64,000 bases of DNA, from contig CM063288.1 of assembly GCA_032173965.1 (NCBI GenBank), forward strand, positions 22,228,001 to 22,292,000, read 5' to 3'. The stretch is from Sitta carolinensis. Taxonomy: Eukaryota; Chordata; Aves; Passeriformes; Sittidae. The notes under the pieces were generated by a model, which saw only the letters and a list, made by a program, of their open reading frames with translations, was not told the origin of the DNA and ran no database searches. The position numbers were made by a program, and so were the translations under genes. Below, one piece after another: positions 36,001 through 46,688 of the stretch. Positions within the stretch are counted from its first letter, which is position 1; each line of letters opens with the position of its first letter.

Positions 36001-38740
36001 ATACAGATACAACGTGGGTATCTGCAGTCCACAAACCTTTCTGTAGGAACAGGACCATCATGACAATGACACCACCACCAAGAGAGACAGAGGGAAAGAA
36101 AAAAAATACATCATCTGGTTAATCCTATCCTAAAAGATACTTCAAAGCAAATTATGCAGAATAGCACTTATCAACTGCAGCTGCTTAGTAGGAATGTCAT
36201 GTGAGCAACACAGTTTGTAGGATAACAGCTTTATGTCTAGCAGGAAGTCAAATGTGTGATGACTTCATGCAGATTCTGTTAGGAATCATGTTGCTAATAT
36301 TTCTTCCCATCCTGACAATGTCATAGAAAAACAATGAAAATTTTATATTTGAAGCCCATATCAGATGACACAGGGAATGCAGATGAGAGGAAGCTTTATT
36401 TCAAGGGCAGATTGCATTAGGAATGATTCCTTTTAGAGTTGTCCTTGCCAGAAGTAAAGCTCTTAGCTTTCCTGATTCAAATATAAGGGGCATATCTTCA
36501 CATGGAGGAAGTGTCACTGTTCTCTAAAAGCCAACAGAGAGATGGTAATTTATGATTTGGTCCATGTACTGATGAGTCTGATAGATGAGTTTGTATTGCT
36601 TGCTCATAAAAAGACCAGTTTGTTCCAGTTCTCAAATTAGGACTTTATATACTCACAGGCACTCAGAATATGAAAGAGTAAAACAATCATACTCGCTGAA
36701 CTTGAAAAACTCAGCACTTCCTATTTTAAACCAGTTGCTATGTCTCTCATAATAATTTCATATTTTATTATCCTTGCCTACAGTGGTCTTTTACCATGTC
36801 TATATAAACTCAATTTCTAATGGTCTCGAAGGACATACTTGGTATTTCCAGAACAAAACAAAATTAAAACATGCACCCAGAAACCACACACATGCACACA
36901 CAGTACCAAAGTACTGCAATGCTTAAGGCTTGATTCAAAGCCCATGGAGGTTTCTGTGTGGGATCTGGGCTGTGCTAACTGACAGATTGGTGCTGTGGCA
37001 TGCTGAACAGCAGCTGTGCCTTTTGCCTTCCCCCTGGCACCTCTAGCCTGCAGCACTTGTGGGGTCATTCAGAGATGTTCAGCCTCTGTGGAGATGGTAC
37101 TTTGTGTCGGCCTGAAACAGCCTCATCTGGCGACCATCACTGGTGAAACACAGACCCCAGGGGGTAAAACTGCTGCTCAGCCCAACAGCAGGCTTTAGGA
37201 AAATGAAGACTAAAAATTACTTGTGGGGAGAAAAGCCATAGAAATTGTCTTAACTAATTGTTTGTTTTTATAAGTTTATGGAAAGAGAAGAAGTGATCCA
37301 ACAATGTAAATGGCAAAGTATGTGAAATGGCTAATGAATTTAAAGACTTGACAGTAGGAACTGTACTGAATTGTTTAATCTGATTCTTATTTGTGTTGTA
37401 GCAGGTTTTCCAGGAACAGTACAGGCATGAACCACTCACTGCCCAGAGGTGCCAGTGTGAAGTGTGAATCTGCCCGTGGCACTCCCAGAGCGTGTGCACC
37501 CCCGCAGCCGTGCTGCTGGGCACCTTGGCGTGCGGATAAGGAATTAGCAGGTATATACATCCCTGTGCATTTCCATTTCCTTACATGCCCCCTTGGCTGT
37601 GCTACGTGTATTACACATGCTTAGGTCACACAAGGGTTAGGGACATAACTACTAGATCCCAGAGGACAGGTGGAGCAAAGCCAGCATAATCTCTGCCTTC
37701 AGCTCTTTACCATTATTCTCTGATCACGAAAAGCCCAGTGAACTTGGAACACACTTCTATCCAACAGCTGTTTGCATATCAGAGGCTAAAATCATAAAAG
37801 AAAATCTCAGAGAAAGACTTCATGCATGGTCAAAGCAGGCAGGAAACCAGAGTTCTTTTTCTGTCATGGCAGCAACTCTGAAAGACCAGCTCAAGTTTTC
37901 TGTGCAGGCTGCTGGAGGCTTTGCGCTGCAGCTCTCTTCCCATGCATGAATTGTCTGCTCCCTGCTCTTTTCCGTTTGCAGCTCCCAGCACAAAGAAGTT
38001 CCTATCAAAGCACAGCACTAGAATTATCTAAATGTTTAGTACTTTTAACTACAACAAGTGGCAAATATCCTCATACAGTGATGTCCCTCCTCATGGAAGC
38101 TTTGACTACAAACTTTGTTGGTCTGAACTCAAAAGCACAGCCCTGGAATTGAACCTATCTGTTTGCTCTTTTTGACATAAGAGTTGCATTCTCTCCCGCA
38201 GGCTGGTATCTTCCTTTTTTCTCTGTAGGAAACTCAAAGTGCTTCTGTTTTACAGATATCTTTCAGGCATGATTAAATTCACCTCAAAGGAATGGGATTT
38301 AAATGAAAGAAGTCTGACTGGTATTTTTTAACCATGCCCAAGAATCCATGCTTTATAAATAACAACTGGTGCGCCCATCACCATGTGCGGTCAAAATGCC
38401 ACCAGATGAACTTCAAGGAAAAAGCATGTCTTTTTCACACTGTGTTTAAAGGACAGAAGACATATATTGTAGAAAGATTTTTTTCCTTTCCCCTCTGCTT
38501 CTTTTCCATAAATTTGTTCTTGTAAACAGCTATGTGAGTTTTAGTGACAAAGGCACATCTGTTATGCTGCCCTATAAGTGGGAACTTATTTGTCTTTACT
38601 ATTTTTCCACTGAGCTGTTTTTCTTTAATTTAATTTATTTTAAAGACTTTCACCTCAATTTTTGCACAATTCAGTTTCTGCATCAGATGCAGATTTTCTG
38701 TTTGAGAGAAGGAATTTCTTTTGTAAAGATGCAGTCCTGA
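33066..38740. other. Single-copy DNA, no gene recognised
   Basis: AT-rich sequence with one small CTTT-type simple repeat. Open frames at 34367-34756 (+, 129 codons) and 34640-35002 (minus, 120 codons) overlap and show no known domain. Near 37402-37550 a GC-richer segment lies between an acceptor-like gttgtagcag and a donor-like GCAG followed by GTATATA, but no peptide in it is recognisable. The block could be intronic. Confidence 0.5.
35374..35391 (+). repeat. (TTTC)n simple repeat
   Basis: About four TTTC units in a short pyrimidine tract; an ordinary tetranucleotide microsatellite. Confidence 0.9.
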
Positions 38741-39145
38741 TTTAAAGACTTCAAATGATCTACCACATCCTGTGGTAGGTTGTTCCAATGATTAATGGCC
38801 CATGCTAGAGAAAGTACGACAGCTTCCAACCATTGGATCTTATTGTGCCTTTTTCTGTTAGACTAAATAGCTATTTGTTATCAGAAATCTCTTCCTTATG
38901 TAGATACCTGCAGACTTTGATTAAGTCACTTTTTAACTCCTTCTTGGATAACCTCAACAGATTAAGGCATGTGTTCTTGACTCTTTTTTTCTTTGAATAT
39001 TGGGGGTTTTTAAAACCTTTTTTTTTTGTTTCATGGTATAATTCAAGAACCAACCCAATATTCCTACAAGCATTTTCACTAATCCTATTTTCAGGTATGG
39101 TAGCCCCTTCTGAAATCCAGTTAAGGTTGTGTATCTTGCCTTCAC
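38741..39145 (-). mobile_element. Ancient CR1-type LINE fragment, minus orientation
   Basis: The + strand follows the reverse complement of an old CR1-type 3' region. Landmarks in order are tttaaagacttcaaatgatc, ctgtggtaggttgttccaat, gattaatggccc, cagcttccaaccattgga, tcttattgtgcctttttctg, atcagaaatctcttccttat, gtagatacctgcagactttg, attaagtcactttttaactc and ataacctcaacagatt. Later parts (gtagccccttctgaaatcca) decay into unique sequence. The copy is about 400 bases, heavily substituted, and interrupted by T-rich indels near 39000-39030. No reverse transcriptase frame remains. Overlapping short open frames across it are chance. Confidence 0.85.
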
Positions 39146-39779
39146 ATCCTCCTCTATATATTGCATGAAAGGTCTGTGTTCCTTTGTTTAGCTACTGTGA
39201 TTCCCAAATCCCATCTGAGGCTCTGAGATGCTCTGCAAGCTCTTCTCCTCGCCATGGCTTTCCCTGCTGCACCCCAGGGCTGCTGTAATGCCATGCAGTT
39301 GTGGAACCCTGGATTGAACCCTATGAAAGCAGCCAGGCTGTGAGAAAGAGCTGCATGAGAAAGATCTGGAGAAAGCCTTGTTGTGAGGCTTTTGTCCAGG
39401 GGCATCCAAGCTGCATTTGAGGTCAGGCTTCTGCCCTTGGTCTTTGCTGAAGTTACATTTTAGGTATGTCTGTGCCCACCTCTTACTGTGCCAAGCCCCT
39501 CCTGGCCTTGCAGACCTGACTTCCTTGCTTGACTCCAGACCAGCCTTGGCTCTGTGGACTTGTCTGGGATGTGAGGATTTTGGCTGGCTCTGGTTATTAT
39601 CACTGGACTGGCTCTGTTCCTGTGTGTGTTCCTGTCCCTGCCTTGCTGTTACCACCAGCTGTAGAACAGGAGAAGAATGAGGCCCATGAGGCCTCAACAG
39701 AGTATGGTGACTTTCAGTTTTCTGTTACTCTATATCATCTCTTTGGTTTCGTCCATTCAATGTGACTATGTAGCTTTGT
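39146..39779. other. GC-richer block with a 169-codon minus frame, unidentified
   Basis: Next to the CR1 remnant, this block is rich in CTGG and CCTTGG strings on the + strand. It keeps a 169-codon minus-strand frame open (39697-39188), the second longest in the window. The predicted peptide is rich in Ser, Gln and His and matches nothing I know. The composition and position suggest an unrecognised old transposon piece as readily as a gene. A TTTAG followed by GTATGT donor-like site occurs on the + strand near 39459. Confidence 0.35.
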
Positions 39780-39823
39780 AGGGTTTTTTATCATCAGAAC
39801 ATGAGATTTCATAAAAAACCCCC
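39780..39823. repeat. Inverted repeat, 11-bp stem
   Basis: GGGTTTTTTAT at 39781-39791 is the exact reverse complement of ATAAAAAACCC at 39811-39821, with a 19-base spacer. It could form a hairpin in RNA or be the collapsed terminal repeats of a very small DNA transposon. No target-site duplication is obvious. Confidence 0.7.
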
Positions 39824-41335
39824 TAAGACCACGCTTATCTGACAACACCTAACTTCCCTGAAAATGTGCCAAGATGAATGTTCTGCTGCTGTCATTCAAT
39901 CATGTACTGATTGTCTCCAATGTTAACCTTCCAAGACTGGGATGATGCCTCTTTTCATCTTAATAGGTCGAATGTCTATTAGTCATCAGTTGACCATTTT
40001 AAAACATTGGTGTGATTTGAGCTTCTTGTATAGTCCCTCCCAGACTCTTCCAGCTTTTAAAAGAAGTCAGTGTATGCGGACAGAGTGTTCCCTGGCAAGA
40101 TGCTTTCATGCCCAAGTAGAAGTTGGCCAGCATCATTATTTGCTGCTGGGTAATATTTCTCTGCTGGCTGATGGGACAAGAAGAGGCTCCAGTCACTTCA
40201 GGATCTACGAGTGCTGCCACACACAGAAGTGCTGGCACAAGCATGAAGTAAATGCAGTCATCAGAAGGACTTTAAAAGGAGTTAAAATATTTGCAGGAAG
40301 ATTAAAAGATTGGATTTCCCATTATTCTTCTCTGTAGTGGAGACAGGAGAGTAGCCCTGGCTCTAAGTCCTCCCTGTATTATTACATTAAATACTGCCTG
40401 CCCTGAACTTGTTTAATTTATGCCTTACTTTACTATCCCAGTGCAAGCCTCATATAGAATTACCACTGAGCCCGTAGTCCCCAGACCCCTTCATGAAGAA
40501 GCTGGAAGCTCCAGCCCAGCTCTGGTCCAGGTGGGAGCTCCCAGCTGTGAGGAGCTGCCTTCCCACTGCTCAGGCAGGCACAAAGCACCCTCAGTGCTCC
40601 TGATGGCTCCTGACCCTGCTCTGAAAAGCACTTCAGTTCTCAGTGACAGGGCAGGAAATGCTGCAGTTTTGGGTCGTGCAGAGACATTTTCACTCATATT
40701 CTAGTGCAAAAACTGGACAACGAACCCAACTGTTTTGTGTTTTTGTTTGTTTAGTTTTTTTACAAAAGAAAGCACAGTAATACTAGCCCCAGAGTGAGCA
40801 ATTATTGGTGAAATAATTTGCATTAGGAGTTAAAAGATGCGAGGAAGTGGTCAAAATAATCCAGGTGACTCTAAAAATGAATAAGCATGAGAAATAATTG
40901 AAGTCACCAATAAACCAAAATGGGAAAAATATTTTACATTCTTTTCTCTTTACTTTATTTTATTTGGAAAACTTTCTGAGTTGAAGAATATATTGAGAGA
41001 TTTCATACTACGTTAGATAAAAATGTATTCATGAATCACTTGCTGTTATTAAAGCACACTGTTAAAAACTCAAGGTATCCTTTTCCAATCCATAATCAAA
41101 ATTTTGCATCTCTGTAGCTTCATCTCTTGAGCTTCACTTATCATTTTTCCCAAGTGGAACTTTACTATTAATTCATTAGACTGTGCCAGCGAGAAAAGCA
41201 AAGGCAAGGGGAAACAAAATAATGTTCCTAGCAACCCATTTATTAGAACAAAATCCTCCCAGCCTGCTGTAGTAAAGACACTCATATGGTAGAGGTTTGT
41301 TCTTCTTCTAGGATACACACTTGGCTGTGTCTGGG

Positions 41336-41365
41336 TTCGATCAGAGCCCCGTGGCAGTCAATGGG
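41336..41365. repeat. Possible ancient amniote repeat remnant
   Basis: gggttcgatcagagcccc followed by gtcaatgggagttttg resembles a short element scattered through reptile genomes, in which a gagcccc motif precedes a tcaatgggagttttg motif. Only about 30 bases are recognisable, so this is a tentative call. The GGTTCGATC string also looks like a tRNA T arm, but no tRNA structure surrounds it. Confidence 0.3.
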
Positions 41366-42104
41366 AGTTTTGTGCTAAAATGTATCTTGCATGCTGCCAC
41401 ATGGGCAAATGTCCACCTCAGGCTACAACAGAAGCAAAATCACCACATTTGTTTTCACTTCTGACCTGCTGAAAGTAGGATTATATTACTTGTATATTTC
41501 ATTCCAATTCTCTATTTTTTTTTTTTTTAACTCTGATTTAAACAAAGATACCACTGTGGAATAATCTGATACCAAGTGCTGTGTGAGAGGCTGGACAAGT
41601 CAATTACAACTGAAATTGCAGACTTCCTTTACTGTTGCCTTGCTTTTAACTCAATGTTTTTCTTCATAGGCAATCAACATGTAATTTCCTTTCTTCAGCT
41701 CATACTTTTGTGGCTCACAAACCAGTGGCACTGTTCACTCTGAATTCTCAGTTTTTTCTCACGTTGTGCCACTTCCTTCATATTATTTAACTCCATCTTT
41801 TCCCTGCACAGATATATTACAGGGGAAAAGTGAACATAGCTTCTAACAAGTTGTCAAATGAGTGCAGCAACACTGAGCTATGCTGAGACACTAAACACTG
41901 ACTGAGTCAATTTTCCACTATACAAATATACATATCTCAGTATTTTGTTGAGATAACTCAAGGGGCAGAAACACTCTTCCAGGGACAGGTTAAAACTGAT
42001 TTTTGCTTGTGACCAGCATGAATGCTGACCTTTGGCTTCTTGACTGATCTTTGCATCTCCTAGAAAGTTCATGGAAAGGTCACAGAACGGCACCAACTTC
42101 CTCC

Positions 42105-42118
42105 GTGTGTGTGTGTGT
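42105..42118 (+). repeat. (GT)7 microsatellite
   Basis: Seven GT units followed by degenerate TGTG-rich sequence up to about 42150. Confidence 0.9.
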
Positions 42119-44395
42119 GCCTGTGTGCCGGCATGTGCTCATGTGTGCATGGGGACACCCTCCTGACACTGGCTCCATGCAAGGGCTGGCCTTGCCCACT
42201 GACAGCTTTGGTTTCACGTTTGTGGAAATCTGGGCCCACTTATACCCACAGCAAACCAGGCTGAGGGCACATAATTTTTTATTTACTAAGAACCTTTTTT
42301 TTGCTTTTCACTGGCAATTGCTCCCTATTTAGCTTTAAAGTTTTGTTTCAGTTCAGATACATCCTTAGCTTAAGGAAACAGTGCTACACAGAACATCTTT
42401 TCTTGTAAAAACAAAAAGGACTAAAACATGATTGAAAACAATTACGAAAGAAATGGCTAACATGTTTCTTTCTGAAATACACACATATATTGAAGAGAGT
42501 CCTTTCCTTAGATTGCTTTGTCATAACTGCATCAGAAAAATAAAATTCTTTATTGTGTATCCTTTAGCTGATTCCTTTCACTGAAAAGTTCAGTGTTGCT
42601 TGTCACTGCAAAGGAGAGCTATGAATCTCATGAAAGCTGCTTTGCTGACACCATCAGCTGTACAACATCCGCTTCCAAACCAGACCTCTGAAAGCAGCAC
42701 TGTTAGAGGGTTTTAAATCTCTGCTCAGAAACTGCATCTATTTCCAAACAGCAAGAATAGCCCTGAAATTGTGAAAAATGCACTCAAGTCATATTTAGAA
42801 TGATTGTATGTGGGGGATATAACAATACTTTTCAAGACTGTAAGCACTGCGTATATTCATATCTCGTGCTATTTATCTTGCAGATATACAGCGCTGGAAG
42901 CTGCTGGCTGCAAGCTGGCAAGCTTGTAGCAGTGAGAAGGAAAGATCTCTCCGTTTGTCACTGGCCGTATATCACTGCAGCTGTGCCCTTTGATTACACA
43001 GAGGGCTCCTCCAGCCATTAATAATAGGAAACACTTTTTGTCTGGCGAATGCATCTCAACGCCATCCTCTAACACCTAGGCTTTGCAGTGAGGTAGAAGT
43101 GGCAAATTAAGGATGGAGCTTGTTCATTTTGCACTTACACTAGATGTGTAAACAAGGATAACCTTTGTTTTCCTCAGAAAAGAAAATATGCCATTCTTTT
43201 TCCTACCACCACAGTGACTGATTTTTCACAGAAACGATATGCGCTGCCAATTACAACTTGCTGAGGAAGTGACACTAATGAATCACAATAATGCTGCCAC
43301 AGCATCACGGAAGTCCTGTGATGCCAGCCTTCCAGATTAATTGCATCACATATAAAAGCCAAGCCACATCTGCTAACCAGGTGTATCAGTGTAAAAGATT
43401 TTCCAAAAAAAAGCAGAGCTTAGAGGAAATCAATATATAGGGAATGAAGTCCTAGGTATGAATACTGCATTGCCAAAATTAGATAGCTATCTGAAATTGT
43501 CACAAATAATTGATGCTAAGATTGGAAAATCCTAAACTGGTGTAGATCATTTAGCACCAGAGAGCACTACAAGAGGCATTTCATGCTTGACCTGCAAAAT
43601 GAATCAAAATTAATGCTAAGCTCATATGGCATGCTGTTGCTCTTACCTATTGCAGCACGGTGTATCCAGAGAGGTGCTTGCAGTGCGTGGAGCGTGGAAT
43701 CTCTCTGGTCTGGCCTACATTGATCACCTTCCACAGCATCTTTGACACAATAGGAGAAAGCTGTAGACCATTTGTCTTAACACTGCTTTTAGTAATGTGT
43801 CAAAGCCTTGCTTTAACCCATCCCAATTTTTACTTAAGATTAGGCCTTTTGAGATTTATTCCCTCAACTGCAAAGGAATAAGAAAGAGCATGCTTGTTGC
43901 TGAGTCAAACATGGAGCTGAAAGTCTCCAAGGTGGAGCCTTTGGCCAACATACTGTGCCTCTTTTTTCGGCCTCAGTTACTGGCTTCATGATATGAAAAT
44001 TTGGAATCTGAGGCCATTGCAGAATGCTCCCCAGCCTCAGCTGCAGGCCTGCATGAGCAGTGCTGCCCACCTTGCTCCATGGATGTCTCTCTTTACTGAG
44101 TCCTTTCTCAGGTGGACAGGCAGTACATCATTCTGGGAATCACAGAAAAGCCTTGGCATGAGAACCCACCCTGGGTTATGTGACTGACATAACACCTAAA
44201 AAAATAAAAAAAAGGGATTTTACTTTTATATTGCGCTGTTCTTCCACAGACACATAACAGCTGAGAACTACCATCTATCCATATGAATGCCAAAATAAGA
44301 ACGAATTGTATGTGATTGGCTAAATTTCACCAAGAGAACAAACACACCAGCCAGTTTAATATATTTTTCTAGAAATCAAAAAAACTATAGCAAGC

Positions 44396-44420
44396 TTTTT
44401 TTTTTTTTTTTTTTTTTTTT
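44396..44420 (+). repeat. Poly(T) tract, 25 bases
   Basis: An uninterrupted run of 25 T with no adjoining retrocopy recognised. Confidence 0.95.
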
Positions 44421-45380
44421 CCTATTTTTATAAACTACCTGTCCCAAATACAGTTGTTATGTTGCTCACTGAATTTAAATGATGAATTTCCTTCTTTTAA
44501 GGCTAAGAGGAAAAGATCACTAAGTTTCTTATCAGGAGATAGTGATAGACTTTTCAAAAATGCACAGCATCTTGAAAGTTTGGTTTCATATCACCATTTA
44601 TATTCCTGAGAAATAGACATGTCTCACATTCTGTAGCAGTGTTTTGTGACATTTGGATTTACAATGCTCAAGTTTAAGTCTCTAGCCCTTTGCAGTCTGT
44701 CAAAAACAGCTTCTCTGTCCATTTATTTTTGTCTTCTGTGCTCTGTCTGAATATCTTTTGTAAATTTATACTTGACAACCCTCGTATTTCAGCAGCTGGC
44801 TTTGTTTCACAATCTACCTTGCTTGCTCTGTTGCATTAGCTGAAACAACAAATTTAATCCATGATGTCAATAGTAAATTATAGTGGAGATATAATATATT
44901 CCTGACATCACTAAGGTCAAGGCCGTGGTGGAAATGTTGCAAATAGATCCAAAGGGTCTCCTCATTGAGGTAGGTGCTTGCTGCACACTTAGTATTACGA
45001 GAAACAAATTAGAGCTGCACACTGCATTATGTTAGCCTTTTAGTTACAGCCTGCATAAAACTCCAGCTAATGTAAGAGTGCTCCCTCAACACGAAAAGAG
45101 ATTCCAGAGAAGTTTGCTATGTCATTATATTTCATATTTTCTAACTGATAAATAATTAAAACAAGAATTACTTTACTGAAAAGATTCATTTAGAGTGCAC
45201 ATTTTCCATTACTCTAACTGTTTGAAGGGGTTGGGGGAAACATTTATTGCATACCTTACCTAAACTACCTTGCCATTAAAGTAGCTAAATTACCTCAGTG
45301 AATTCTGAGCACAGAAGTGGTTGATGAATTGCTTTTTGCATAAATGCACTTTCCGTTTGCTAGAACCTAATTTTGTGTAT

Positions 45381-45382
<2 letters not shown>

Positions 45383-45440
<58 letters not shown>
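45383..45440 (+). repeat. (AC)29 microsatellite
   Basis: Twenty-nine uninterrupted AC units, the longest dinucleotide array in the window. At this length and purity it should be highly polymorphic, and the alternating purine-pyrimidine pattern can adopt Z-DNA under torsion. Confidence 0.98.
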
Positions 45441-45442
<2 letters not shown>

Positions 45443-46667
45443 GGAGAATAAAGCAAGTACTGAACTCTCTCAAGAAGAAAATTGAAGCCTGGAATTTTCT
45501 CTGTGCAATGAAGTTTTTCTAAATGTTGTTTGTATTATAAGCATCTTTGGACTCTCTGAGGACCAGCCAAAAATGGGCTCATCTACAATGGCAAAAGAAC
45601 AGTTAATGAATCATTTTCTCCTGTGTGAAAGTGCTCATTGCTGTTAATTCATCCATTTTTTACAGCCAGAGCTTTCTTAAAGTAAAAATTAACTTTCAGC
45701 TTAAAAGTCCATTTATTGTCCAAGGGGAAAAAAATTGTGCCAAGTGAACCATAAACAAATTCAGTGTATGGCAGACTATGGAGATTTCCATTCCACTGAG
45801 CTCTATTATTTGTTTTATCTGGCATAAAGACCATCAACAATCCAAGGACTTTCAATCTACAATTCATCCCTTTAACTTGGCTTTCAAACATTTTCATTCC
45901 TAAATGAAAGGAAAGGCCAAATTTACAAAGCTGCAGCATATACTAGAGCACAGCTATGGCACTTGGCTTTCCCCATGCCCTGGCTGGACATATGGGATTT
46001 AATAGTTTCCTCCTCAGAAGAGTGGTTACTTTTTGTTCCTGGTGTCCCTAATACTGAATGGAGGAAGGCTTATGTGGGTGGTAACTTTTGGCTTCCATTT
46101 CAGCTTAGTTTTAAGAATGTGAGTTACCCCACGAGCTGCAGAAACATGCAGGAGAAAATACTTGAATCAAGATCTTCGCATACAAATCCATATTTTTGAA
46201 AATAACCACCTCTGCAGGAGCTTTGATTCATGTGCCTTTGTCTATGTCTTTTACTCCTTCATTCAAATCTATGCCAGACTAGGGTGACCATCAGTAATTA
46301 TAATTTATCTTGTCACTGTATTTTGTGTTCTATCTGCAATGGTTGATGGGTTTGGGTCAGTTCCTGTGGGCCAGGAGTCAACACCACTTTTGGCCAATTG
46401 TAGTATCTGTTGGTCAAAGCAGAAAAGAAATGGAATGACTGACCTCATGATAACCCTTTCCTGAGGTTGTCTGGCAAGCTTAAGTGAGGCAGGATGACCC
46501 AATAGAATTATTGAATCTTATGTTTCTGATCTTTGGGCTGATCCTTTTGGAAGGGCAATTTTCATTATTGATAATTAGGTGGTCAACTGCCATGAAGGTA
46601 ATTGCTTAAAGGATATAAGTACTAATGAAAACTCCAAATCCTGTGATAGTCTCTTGTATGCAAACAA

Positions 46668-46688
46668 AAAATAGAAAATAGAAAATAG
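46668..46688 (+). repeat. (AAAATAG)3 tandem repeat
   Basis: Three perfect heptamer units in an A-rich stretch; a minor simple repeat. Confidence 0.9.
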
